Assembly (NCBI GenBank): GCA_027186245.1
Contig: CP114481.1
Span: forward strand, 28,799,501-28,863,500
From: Coriaria nepalensis
Taxonomy: Eukaryota > Streptophyta > Magnoliopsida > Cucurbitales > Coriariaceae
Length of the DNA stretch: 64,000 nt
Direction: 5' to 3'
Made by a program: the position numbers and the translations under genes. How positions within the stretch are numbered: position 1 is the stretch's first letter; each line of letters starts with the position of its first letter. Positions 47,901 through 60,371 of this stretch are shown piece by piece. A model generated the notes under the pieces. The model searched no databases, had not been told where the DNA came from, and saw nothing but the letters and a program-made list of their open reading frames with translations.

Positions 47901-50449
47901 AAGCACACATTCCTTGCAATGATCATTTGAAAGTTATGCACAAAACTTGCTTTTGAAGTGCGAAAATAGAATTCGATCGAATTGCCTAGAAATATGTTAT
48001 TGACTTGAAATGACTCATTCAAATGATTTTAAGGATAGACTAAAGCACACTTTCCTTGCAATGATCATTTGAAAGTTACGCCCAAAACTTGCGTTTGAAG
48101 TGCGAAAATAGAATTTGTTCGAATTGCATTGGAATAAGTTATTGACTTAATATGACTTATTCAAATGATTTTAAGGTTAAACTAATGCACACTTTCCTTG
48201 CAATTATCATTTGAAAGTTATCCACGAAACTTCTGTTTGAAATGTGAATATAGAATTCGTTCGAATTGCTTTGAAATAAGATATTGATTTGAAATCACTA
48301 ATTGAAATGATTTTAAAGTTCAACGAATGCATACATTCCTTGCATTGATTATTTGCAAGTTATGCACAAAACTTGTTTTCGAAGTGCGAAAATAGAATTC
48401 GTTCGAATTGCTTTCAAATATGTTATTGACTTGAAATGACTCATTCAAATGATTTTAAGGTTAGACTAAAGCACACTTTCCTTGAAATGATCATTTGAAA
48501 GATATGCACAAAACTTGCGTTCGAAGTGCGAAAATAGAATTCTTTCGAATTGCTTTGAAATAAGTTATTGACTTGAAATGACGCATTCAAATGATTTTAA
48601 GGTTAAACTAATGCACACTTTCCTTGCATTGATCATTTGCAAGTTATGCACAAAACTTGTTTTCGAAGTGCGAAAATAGAATTCGTTCGAATTGCTTCGA
48701 AATATGTTATTGAGTTGAAATGACTCCTTCAAATGATTTTAAGGTTAGACCAAAGCACACTTTCCTTGCAATGATCATTTGAAAGTTATGCACAAAACTT
48801 GCGTTCGTAGTGCAAAAATAGAATTCGTTCGAATTGCTTTGAAATATGTTATTGACCTGAAATGACTCATTCAAATGATTTTAAGGTTAGAAAAAAGCAC
48901 ACTTTCCATGCATTGATCATTTGAAAGTTATGCACAAAACATGCGTTTAAAGTGCGAAAATAGAATTTGTTCGAATTGCATTGAAATAAGTTATTGACTT
49001 GAAATGACTCATTCCAATGATTTTAAGGTTAAACTAATGCACACTTTCCTTGCATTGATCATTTGCAAGTTATGCACAAAACTTGTTTTCGACGTGCGAA
49101 AATAGAATTCGTTCGAATTGCTTTGAAATATGTTATTGAGTTGAAATGACTCATTCAAATGATTTAATGGTTAGACTAAAGCACACTTTCCTTGAAATGA
49201 TCATTTGAAAGTTCTGCACAAAACTTGCGTTCGAAGTGCGAAAATAGAATTCGTTCGAATTGCTTTGAAATATGTTATTGACCTGAAATGACCCATTCAA
49301 ATGATTTTAAGGTTAGAAAAAAGCGCACTTTCCATGCATTGATCATTTGAAAGTTATGCACAAAACTTGCGTTTAAAGTGCGAAAATAGAATTTGTTCGA
49401 ATTGCATTGAAATAAGTTATTGACTTGAAATGACACTTTCAAATGATTTTAAGGTTAAACTAATGCACACTTTCCTTGCATTGATCATTTGCAAGTTATG
49501 CACAAAACTTGTTTTCGAAGTGCGAAAATAGAATTCGTTCGAATTGCTTTGAAATAAGTTATTGACTTGAAATGACTCATCCAAATGATTTTAAGGTTAA
49601 ACTAATGCACACTTTCCTTGCATTGATCATTTGCAAGTTATGCACAAAACTTGTTTTCGAAGAGCGAAAATAGAATTCGTTCGAATTGCATTGAAATATG
49701 TTATTGACTTGAAAGGACTCATTGAAATGATTTTAAGGTTAGACTAAAGCACACTTTCCTTGCAATGATCATTTGAAAGTTATGAGCAAAATTTGCGTTT
49801 GAAGTGCGAAAACAGAATTCGTTCGAATTGCATTGAAATAAGTTATTGACTTAATATGACTCATTCAAATGACTTTAAGGTTAAACTAATGCACACTCTC
49901 GTTGCAATGATCATTTGAAAGTTATCCACGAAACTTCTATTTGAAGTGTGAAGATAGAATTCGTTCGAATTGCTTTGAAATAAGTTATTGACTTGAAATG
50001 ACTCATTCAAATGATTTTAAGGTTAAACTAATGCACACTTTCCTTGCAATGATCATTTGAAAGTTATGCACAAAACTTGCATTTGAAGTGGGAAAATGGA
50101 ATTCGTTCGAATTGCTTTGAAATAAGTTATTGACTGTAAGTGACTCATTCAAATGATTTTAAGGTTAAACTAATGCACACTTTCCTTGCAATGATGATTT
50201 GAAAGTTATGCACAAAACTTGCATTTGAAGTGCGAAAATAGAATTCGTTCGAATTGCATTGAAATAAGTTATTAACTTAATATGACTCATTCAAATGATT
50301 TTAAGGTTAAACTAATGCACACTTTTGTTGCAATGATCATTTGAAAGTTATCCCCCAAACTTCTGTTTGAAGTTTGAAAATAGAATTCGTTCGAATTGCT
50401 TTGAAATAAGTTATTGACTTGAAATGACTCATTCAAATGATTTTAAGGT
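44912..50449 (+). repeat. 39-mer tandem duplication, copy 1 (5,538 bp)
   Basis: Markers in this segment recur exactly 5,538 bp (39 x 142) downstream: AAAAGCACCCATTCC at 44,918 and 50,456; AATAGAAGTCGTTCG; GACTAACCTATAGCAC; ATTCGATCGAATTG; TTATGAGCAAAATTTGCG; TTATCCCCCAAACTTC. By eye I found only three base differences from copy 2 (at 45,185, 47,488 and 47,495). Internal 284-bp repeats (CCTAGCATTGATC at 46,351 and 46,635) are present in both copies. Confidence 0.95.
46228..46369 (+). repeat. Chimeric monomer: B left end, A remainder
   Basis: Starts TTATCCACAAAACTTCTG like class B, but from the EcoRI box on (GAATTGCTTTGAAATAAG, TTATTGAC, CATTCAAATG, TAATGCACACTTTCC) it is class A. It also carries GAAGTTTGAAAATAG, a variant frequent in 46-64 kb. 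The switch lies at or just before the conserved box, a third switch position among the chimeras. Confidence 0.75.
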
Positions 50450-53400
50450 TAAACAAAAGCACCCATTCCTTGCAATGATCATTTGAAAGTTATGCACAAA
50501 ACTTGCGTTTGAAGTGCGAAAATAGAATTCGTTCGAATTGCTTTGAAATATGTTATTGACTTGAAATGACTCATTCAAATGATTTTAAGGATAGACTAAA
50601 GCACACATTCCTTGCAATGATCATTTGAAAGTTATGCCCAAAACTTGCGTTTGAAGTCCAAAAATAGAATTCGTTCGAATTGCTTTGAAATATGTTATTG
50701 ACTTGAAATGACTCATTCAAATAATTTTAAGGATAGACTAAAGCACACTTTCCTTGCAATGATCATTTGAAAGTTATGCCCATAACTTGCGTTTGAAGTG
50801 CGAAAATAGAATTTGTTCGAATTGCATTGAAATAAGTTATTGACTTAATATGACTCATTCAAATGATTTTAAGGTTAAACTAATGCACACTTTCGTTGCA
50901 ATGATCATTTGAAAGTTATCCACGAAACTTCTATTTGAAGTGTGAAAATAGAATTCTGTCGAACTGCTTTGAAATAAGATATTGACTTGAAATCACTAAT
51001 TGAAATGATTTTAAAGTTAAACGAATGCATATATTCCTTGCATTGATTATTTGCAAGTTATGCACAAAACTTGTTTTCGAAGTGCGAAAATAGGATTCGT
51101 TCGAATTGCTTTAAAATAAGTTATTGACTTGAAATGACTCATTCCAATGATTTTAAGGTTAAACTAATGCACACTTTCCTTGCATTGATCATTTGCAAGT
51201 TATGCACAAAATTTGTGTTTGAAGTGCGAAAATAGAATTCGTTCGAATTGCTTTGAAATTTATTATTGACTTGAAATGACTCATTCAAATGATTTTAAGG
51301 TTAGACTAATGCACACTTTCGTTGCAATGATCATTTGAAAGTTATCCACGAAACTTCTATTTGAAGTGTGAAAATAGAATTCGTTCGAATTGCTTTGAAA
51401 TAAGATATTGACTTGAAATCACTGATTGAAATGATTTTAAAGTTAAACGAATGCATTCATTCCTTGCATTGATTATCGGCAAGTTATGCACAAAACTTGT
51501 TTTCGAAGTGCGAAAATAGAATTCGTTCGAATTGCTTTGAAATATGTTAATGACTTGAAATGACTCATTCAAATGATTTTAAGGTTAGACTAAAGCACAC
51601 TTTCCTTGTAATGATCATTTGAATGTTATGCACAAAACCTGCGTTTGAAGTGCGAAAATAGAATTCGTTCGAATTGCATTGAAATAAGTTATTAACTTAA
51701 TATGACTCATTCAAATGATTTGAAGGTTAAACTAATGCACACTTTCGTTGCAATGATCATTTGAAAGTTATCCACAAAACTTCTGTTTGAAGTTTGAAAA
51801 TAGAATTCGTTCGAATTGCTTTGAAATAAGTTATTGACTTGAAATGACTCATTCAAATGATTTTAAGGTTAAACTAATGCACACTTTCCTAGCATTGATC
51901 ATTTGCAAGTTATGCACAAAACTTGTTTTCGAATTGCGAAAATAGAAGTCGTTCGAATTGCTTTGAAATATGTTATTGACTTGAAATGACACATTCAAAT
52001 GATTTTAAGGTTAAACTAATGCACACTTTCGTTGCAATGATCATTTGAAAGTTATCCACGAAACTTCAGTTTGAAGTTTGAAAATAGAATTCGTTCGAAT
52101 TGCTTTGAAATAAGTTATTGACTTGAAATGACTCATTCAAATGATTTTAAGCTTAAACTAATGCACACTTTCCTAGCATTGATCATTTGCAAGTTATGCA
52201 CAAAACTTGTTTTCGAATTGCGAAAATAGAATTCGTTCGAATTGCTTTGAAATATGTTATTGACTTGAAATGACTCATTCAAATGATTTTAAGGTTAGAC
52301 TAAAGCACATTTTCCTTGCAATCATCATTTGAAAGTTAGGCACAAAACTTGCATTTGAAGTGCGAAAATAGAATTCGTTCGAACTGAATTGAAATAAGTT
52401 ATTGACTTAATATGACTCATTCAAATGATTTTAAGGTTAAACTAATGCACACTTTCGTTGCAATGATCATTTGAAAGTTATCCACGAAACTTCTATTTGA
52501 AGTGTGAAAATAGAATTCTGTCGAACTGCTTTGAAATAAGATATTGACTTGAAATCACTAATTGAAATGATTTTAAAGTTAAACGAATGCATATATTCCT
52601 TGCATTGATTATTTGCAAGTTATGCACAAAACTTGTTTTCGAAGTGCGAAAATAGGATTCGTTCGAATTGCTTTAAAATAAGTTATTGACTTGAAATGAC
52701 TCATTCCAATGATTTTAAGGTTAAACTAATGCACACTTTCTTTGCATTGATCATTTGAAAGTTATGCACAAAACTTGCGTTTGAAGTGCGAAAATAGAAT
52801 TCGTTCGAATTGCTTTGAAATATGTTATTGACCTGAAATGACTCATTCAAATGATTTTAAGGTTAGAAAAAAGCACACTTTCCTTGCAATGATCATTTGA
52901 AAGTTATGCACAAAACTTGCGTTTAAAGTGCGAAAATAGAATTTGTCCGAATTGCATTGAAATAAGTCATTGACTTAATATGACTCATTCAAATGATTTT
53001 AAGGTTAAACTAATGCACACTTTCCGTGCAATGATCATTTGAAAGTTATCCACGAAACTTCTGTTTGAAGTGTGAAAATAAAATTCGTTCGAACTGCTTT
53101 GAAAAAAGATATTGACTTGAAATCACTAATTGAAATGATTTTAAAGTTAAACGAATGCATACATTCCTTGCATTGACCATTTGCAAGTTATGCACAAAAC
53201 TTGTGTTTGAAGTGCCAAAATAGAATTCGTTCGAATTGCTTTGAAATAAGTTATTGACTTGATATGACTCATTCAAATTATTTTAAGACTAACCTATAGC
53301 ACACGCTCCTTGCAATGATCATTTGAAAGTTATGCACAAAACTTGCGTTTGAAGTGCGAAAATAGAATTCGTTCGAATTGCATTGAAATAAGTTATTGAC

Positions 53401-55987
53401 TTGATATGACTCATTCAAATAATTTTAAGGTTAAACAAAAGCACACATTCCTTGCAATGATCATTTGAAAGTTATGCACAAAACTTGCTTTTGAAGTGCG
53501 AAAATAGAATTCGATCGAATTGCCTAGAAATATGTTATTGACTTGAAATGACTCATTCAAATGATTTTAAGGATAGACTAAAGCACACTTTCCTTGCAAT
53601 GATCATTTGAAAGTTACGCCCAAAACTTGCGTTTGAAGTGCGAAAATAGAATTTGTTCGAATTGCATTGGAATAAGTTATTGACTTAATATGACTTATTC
53701 AAATGATTTTAAGGTTAAACTAATGCACACTTTCCTTGCAATTATCATTTGAAAGTTATCCACGAAACTTCTGTTTGAAATGTGAATATAGAATTCGTTC
53801 GAATTGCTTTGAAATAAGATATTGATTTGAAATCACTAATTGAAATGATTTTAAAGTTCAACGAATGCATACATTCCTTGCATTGATTATTTGCAAGTTA
53901 TGCACAAAACTTGTTTTCGAAGTGCGAAAATAGAATTCGTTCGAATTGCTTTCAAATATGTTATTGACTTGAAATGACTCATTCAAATGATTTTAAGGTT
54001 AGACTAAAGCACACTTTCCTTGAAATGATCATTTGAAAGATATGCACAAAACTTGCGTTCGAAGTGCGAAAATAGAATTCTTTCGAATTGCTTTGAAATA
54101 AGTTATTGACTTGAAATGACGCATTCAAATGATTTTAAGGTTAAACTAATGCACACTTTCCTTGCATTGATCATTTGCAAGTTATGCACAAAACTTGTTT
54201 TCGAAGTGCGAAAATAGAATTCGTTCGAATTGCTTCGAAATATGTTATTGAGTTGAAATGACTCCTTCAAATGATTTTAAGGTTAGACCAAAGCACACTT
54301 TCCTTGCAATGATCATTTGAAAGTTATGCACAAAACTTGCGTTCGTAGTGCAAAAATAGAATTCGTTCGAATTGCTTTGAAATATGTTATTGACCTGAAA
54401 TGACTCATTCAAATGATTTTAAGGTTAGAAAAAAGCACACTTTCCATGCATTGATCATTTGAAAGTTATGCACAAAACATGCGTTTAAAGTGCGAAAATA
54501 GAATTTGTTCGAATTGCATTGAAATAAGTTATTGACTTGAAATGACTCATTCCAATGATTTTAAGGTTAAACTAATGCACACTTTCCTTGCATTGATCAT
54601 TTGCAAGTTATGCACAAAACTTGTTTTCGACGTGCGAAAATAGAATTCGTTCGAATTGCTTTGAAATATGTTATTGAGTTGAAATGACTCATTCAAATGA
54701 TTTAATGGTTAGACTAAAGCACACTTTCCTTGAAATGATCATTTGAAAGTTCTGCACAAAACTTGCGTTCGAAGTGCGAAAATAGAATTCGTTCGAATTG
54801 CTTTGAAATATGTTATTGACCTGAAATGACCCATTCAAATGATTTTAAGGTTAGAAAAAAGCGCACTTTCCATGCATTGATCATTTGAAAGTTATGCACA
54901 AAACTTGCGTTTAAAGTGCGAAAATAGAATTTGTTCGAATTGCATTGAAATAAGTTATTGACTTGAAATGACACTTTCAAATGATTTTAAGGTTAAACTA
55001 ATGCACACTTTCCTTGCATTGATCATTTGCAAGTTATGCACAAAACTTGTTTTCGAAGTGCGAAAATAGAATTCGTTCGAATTGCTTTGAAATAAGTTAT
55101 TGACTTGAAATGACTCATCCAAATGATTTTAAGGTTAAACTAATGCACACTTTCCTTGCATTGATCATTTGCAAGTTATGCACAAAACTTGTTTTCGAAG
55201 AGCGAAAATAGAATTCGTTCGAATTGCATTGAAATATGTTATTGACTTGAAAGGACTCATTGAAATGATTTTAAGGTTAGACTAAAGCACACTTTCCTTG
55301 CAATGATCATTTGAAAGTTATGAGCAAAATTTGCGTTTGAAGTGCGAAAACAGAATTCGTTCGAATTGCATTGAAATAAGTTATTGACTTAATATGACTC
55401 ATTCAAATGACTTTAAGGTTAAACTAATGCACACTCTCGTTGCAATGATCATTTGAAAGTTATCCACGAAACTTCTATTTGAAGTGTGAAGATAGAATTC
55501 GTTCGAATTGCTTTGAAATAAGTTATTGACTTGAAATGACTCATTCAAATGATTTTAAGGTTAAACTAATGCACACTTTCCTTGCAATGATCATTTGAAA
55601 GTTATGCACAAAACTTGCATTTGAAGTGGGAAAATGGAATTCGTTCGAATTGCTTTGAAATAAGTTATTGACTGTAAGTGACTCATTCAAATGATTTTAA
55701 GGTTAAACTAATGCACACTTTCCTTGCAATGATGATTTGAAAGTTATGCACAAAACTTGCATTTGAAGTGCGAAAATAGAATTCGTTCGAATTGCATTGA
55801 AATAAGTTATTAACTTAATATGACTCATTCAAATGATTTTAAGGTTAAACTAATGCACACTTTTGTTGCAATGATCATTTGAAAGTTATCCCCCAAACTT
55901 CTGTTTGAAGTTTGAAAATAGAATTCGTTCGAATTGCTTTGAAATAAGTTATTGACTTGAAATGACTCATTCAAATGATTTTAAGGT
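50450..55987 (+). repeat. 39-mer tandem duplication, copy 2 (5,538 bp)
   Basis: Directly follows copy 1, head to tail. Both copies end with the same monomers, after which copy 1 runs into the start of copy 2 (AAACAAAAGCACCC) while copy 2 runs into different sequence (AAACTAATGCACACTTTCC then TAGCATTG). Visible differences from copy 1 are at 50,723, 53,026 and 53,033. Other blocks in this window differ far more from each other. Confidence 0.95.
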
Positions 55988-58870
55988 TAAACTAATGCAC
56001 ACTTTCCTAGCATTGATCATTTGAAAGTTATGCACAAAACTTGCATTCGAATTGCGAAAATAGAATTCGTTCGAATTGCTTTGAAATATGTTATTGACTT
56101 GAAATGACACATTCAAATGATTTTAAGGTTAGACTAAATCACACTTTCCTTGCGTTGATCATTTGTAAGTTATGCACAAAACTTGCGTTTGAAGTGCGAA
56201 AATAGAATTCGTTCGAATTGCATTGAAATAAGTTATTGAATTAATATGACTCATTCAAATGATTTTAAGGTTAAACTAATGGACACTTTCATTGCTATGA
56301 TCATTTGAAAGTTATCCACGAAACTTCTGTTTGAAGTGTGAAAAAAGAATTTGTTGGAACTGCTTTGAAATAAGATATTGACTTGAAATCACAAATTGAA
56401 ATGATTTTAAAGTTCAACGAATGCATCCTTTCCTTGTATTGACTATTTGCAAGTTATGCACAAAACTTGTTTTCGAAGTTTGAAAATGGAATTCGTTCGA
56501 ATTGCTTTGAAATATGTTATTGACTTGAAATGACACATTCAAATGATTTTAAGGTTAAACTAATGCACACTTTCGTTGCAATGATCATTTGGAAGTTATC
56601 CACGAAACTTCTGTTTGACGTTTGAAAATAGAATTCGTTCGAATTGCTTTGAAATAAGTTATTGACTTGAAATGACTCATTCAAATGATTTTAAGCTTAA
56701 ACTAATGCACACTTTCCTAGCATTGATCATTTGCAACTTATGCACAAAACTTGTTTTCGAATTGCGAAAATAGAATTCGTTCGAATTGCTTTGAAATATG
56801 TTATTGACTTGAAATGACTCATTCAAATGATTTTAAGGTTAGACTAAAGCACACTTTCCTTGCAATGATCATTTGAAAGTTATGCACAAAACTTGCGTTT
56901 GAAGTGCGGAAATAGAATTCATTCGAATTGCATTGAAATAAGTTATTGACTTAATATGACTCATTCAAATGATTTTAAGGTTAAACTAATGCACACTTTC
57001 CTTGCGTTGATCATTTGCAAGTTATGCACAAAACTTGTTTTCGAAGTGCGAAAATAGAATTCGTTCGAATTGCTTTGAAATATGTTATTGACTTGAATTG
57101 ACTCATTCAAATGATTTTAAGGTTAGACTAAAGCACACTTTCCTTGCAATGATCATTTGAAAGTTATGCACAAAACCTGCGTTTGAAGTGCGGAAATAGA
57201 ATTCGTTCGAATTGCATTGAAATAAGTTATTGACTTAATATGACTCATTCAAATGATTTTAAGGTTAAACTAATGCACACTTTCCTTGCAATGATCATTT
57301 GAAAGTTATCCACGAAACTTCTGTTTGAAGTTTGAAAATAGAATTCGTTCGAATTGCTTTGAAATAAGTTATTGACTTGAAATGACGCATTCAAATGATT
57401 TTAAGGTTAAACTAATGCACACTTTCCTAGCATTGATCATTTGCAAGTTATGCACAAAACTTGTTTCCGAATTGCGAAAATAGAATTCGTTCAATTGCTT
57501 TGAAATATGTTATTAACTTGAAATGACACATTCAAATGATTTTAAGGTTAGACTAAAGCACACTTTCCTTGCAATGATCATTTGAAAGTTATGCACAAAA
57601 CTTGCGTTTGAAGTGCGAAAATAGAATTCGTTCGAATTGCATTGAAATAAATTATTGACTTAATATGACTCATTCAAATGATTTTAAGGTTAAACTAATG
57701 GACACTTTCGTTGCGATGATCATTTGAAAGTTATCCACGAAACTTCTGTTTGAAGTGTGGAAATAGAATTCGTTCGAATTGCTTTGAAATAAGATATTGA
57801 CTTGAAATCACTAATTGAAATGATTTTAAAATTAAACGAATGCATACATTCCTTGCATTGATTATTTGGAAGTTATGCACAAAACTTGTTTTCGAAGTGC
57901 GAAAATAAATTCGTTCGAATTGCTTTGAAATAAGTTATTGACTTGAAATGACTCATTCAAATGATTTTAAGGTTAAACTAATGCACACTTTCCTTGCATT
58001 GATCATTTGAAAGTTATCCACAAAACTTCTGTTTGAAATGTGAATATAGAATTCGTTCGAACTGCTTTGAAATAAGATATTGACTTGAAATCACTAATTG
58101 AAATGATTTTAAAATTAAACGAATGCATACATTCCTTGCATTGATTATTTGCAAGTTATGCACAAAACTTGTTTTCGAAGTGCGAAAACAAATTCGTTCG
58201 AATTGCTTAGAAATAAGTTATTGACTTGAAATGACTCATTCAAATGATTTTAAGGTTAAACTAATGCACACTTTCCTTGCATTGATCGTTTGCAAGTTAT
58301 GCACAAAACTTGTTTTCGAATTGCGAAAATAGAATTCGTTCGAATTGCTTTAAAATACGTTATTGACTTGAAAGGACTCATTCAAATGATTTTAAGGTTA
58401 GACTAAAGCATATTTTCCTTGCAATGATCAGTTGAGAGTTATGTACAAAACTTGCGTTTAAAGTGCGAAAATAGAATTCGTTCGAAATGCATTGAAATAA
58501 GTTATTAACTTAATATGACTCATTCAAATGATTTTAAGGTTAAACAAATGCACACTTTCGTTGCATTGATCATTTGAAAGTTATCCACGAAACTTCTGTT
58601 TGAAGTTTGAAAATAGAATTCGTTCGAATTGCTTTGAAATATGTTATTGACTTGAAATGACTCATTCAAATGATTTTAAGGTTAAACTAATGCACACTTT
58701 CCTAGCATTGATCATTTGCAAGTTATGCACAAAACTTGTTTTCGAATTGCGAAAATAGAATTCGTTCGAATTGCTTTGAAATATGTTATTGACTTGAAAT
58801 GACACATTCAAAGGATTTTAAGGTTAGACTAAAGCACACTTTCCTTGCAATGATCATTTGAAAGTTATGC
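55988..58870 (+). repeat. Satellite with GAAGTTTGAAAATAG variants, irregular order
   Basis: In-phase monomers resembling those at 46.2-46.8 kb (CCTAGCATTGATC, GAAGTTTGAAAATAG), with no long period seen. One base is missing in CGTTCAATTGC near 57,491, and one in GAAAATAAATTCG near 57,906 and GAAAACAAATTCG near 58,195; the last two destroy the EcoRI site. Class B monomers near 57.7 and 58.0 kb carry AAAATTAAACGAATGC. Nothing other than satellite. Confidence 0.75.
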
Positions 58871-60371
58871 ACAAAACTTGCGTTTGAAGTGCGAAAATAG
58901 AATTCGTTCGGATTGCATTGAACTAAGTTATTGACTTAATATGACTCATTCAAATGATTTTAAGATTAAACTAATGGACACTTTCGTTGCAATGATCATT
59001 TGAAAGTTATCCCCGAAACTTCTGTTTGAAGTGTGAAAAAAGAATTCGTTGGAACTGCTTTGAAATAAGATATTGACTTGAAATCACTAATTGAAATGAT
59101 TTTAAAGTTAAACGAATGCATACTTTCCTTGCATTGATTATTTGCAAGTTATGCAGAAAACTTGTTTTCGAAGTTTGGAAATGGAATTCGTTCGAATTGC
59201 TTTGAAATAACATATTGACATGAAATCACTGATTGAAATGATTTTAAAGTTAAACGAATGCATACATTCCTTGCATTGATTATCGGCAAGTTATGCACAA
59301 AACTTGTTTTTCAAGTGCGAAAGTAGAATTCGTTCGAATTGCTTTGAAATATGTTAATGACTTGAAATGACTCATTCAAATGATTTTAAGGTTAGACTAA
59401 AGCACACTTTCCTTGCATTGATTTTTTGCAAGTTATGCAGAAAACTTGTTTTCGAAGTTTGAAAATGGAATTCGTTCGAATTGCTTTGAAATATGTTAAT
59501 GACTTGAAATGACTCATTCAAATGATTTTAAGGTTAGACTAAAGCACACTTTCCTTGCAATGATCATTTGAAAGTTATGCACAAAACTTGCGTTTGAAGT
59601 GCGAAAATAGAATTCGTTCGAATTGCATTGAAATAAGTTATTGACTTAATATGACTCATTCAAATGATTTTAAGGTTAAACTAATGGACACTTTCGTTGC
59701 AATGATCATTTGAAAGTTATCCCCGAAACTTCTGTTTGAAGTGTGAAAAAAGAATTCGTTGGAACTGCTTTGAAATAAGATATTGACTTGAAGTCACTAA
59801 TTGAAATGATTTTAAAGTTAAACGAATGCATACTTTCCTTGCATTGATTATTTGCAAGTTATGCAGAAAACTTGTTTTCGAAGTTTGAAAATGGAATTCG
59901 TTCGAATTGCTTTGAAATATGTTAATGACTTGAAATGACTCATTCAAATGATTTTAAGGTTAGACTAAAGCACACTTTCCTTGCAATGATCATTTGAAAG
60001 TTATGCACAAAACTTGCGTTTGAAGTGCGAAAATAGAATTCGTTCGAATTGCATTGAAATAAGTTATTGACTTAATATGACTCATTCAAATGATTTTAAG
60101 GTTAAACTAATGGACACTTTCGTTGCAATGATCATTTGAAAGTTATCCCCGAAACTTCTGTTTGAAGTGTGAAAAAAGAATTCGTTGGAACTGCTTTGAA
60201 ATAAGATATTGACTTGAAATCACTAATTGAAATGATTTTAAAGTTAAACGAATGCATACTTTCCTTGCATTGATTATTTGCAAGTTATGCAGAAAACTTG
60301 CTTTCGAAGTTTGAAAATGGAATTCTTTCGAATTGCTTTGAAATATGTTAATGACTTGAAATGACTCATTC
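58871..60371 (+). repeat. HOR block: 3-mer (426 bp) and 5-mer (710 bp)
   Basis: The class B monomers at 59,005, 59,715 and 60,141 are 710 and 426 bp apart. Each trimer is A1 (TTAATATGAC, TAATGGACACTTTCG), B (TATCCCCGAAACTTCTG, TTCGTTGGAACTGC) and A2 (ATGCAGAAAACTTG, GAAGTTTGAAAATGG). The last two copies are nearly identical, so this is the clearest A1-B-A2 trimer in the window. The 710-bp copy contains two extra monomers with CTGATTGAAATG and GATTATCGGCAAG, variants also found near 45.9 and 51.5 kb. Confidence 0.85.

Noticed and set aside
44912..55987. Assembly artefact for the 5,538-bp duplication
   Set aside because: Three base differences and distinct downstream flanks suggest true copies, although only read evidence can settle it.
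59045..59062. Functional CENP-B box
   Set aside because: Only the left TTCGTTGGAA part matches; the essential CGGG on the right is TGCT, and the taxon is unknown.
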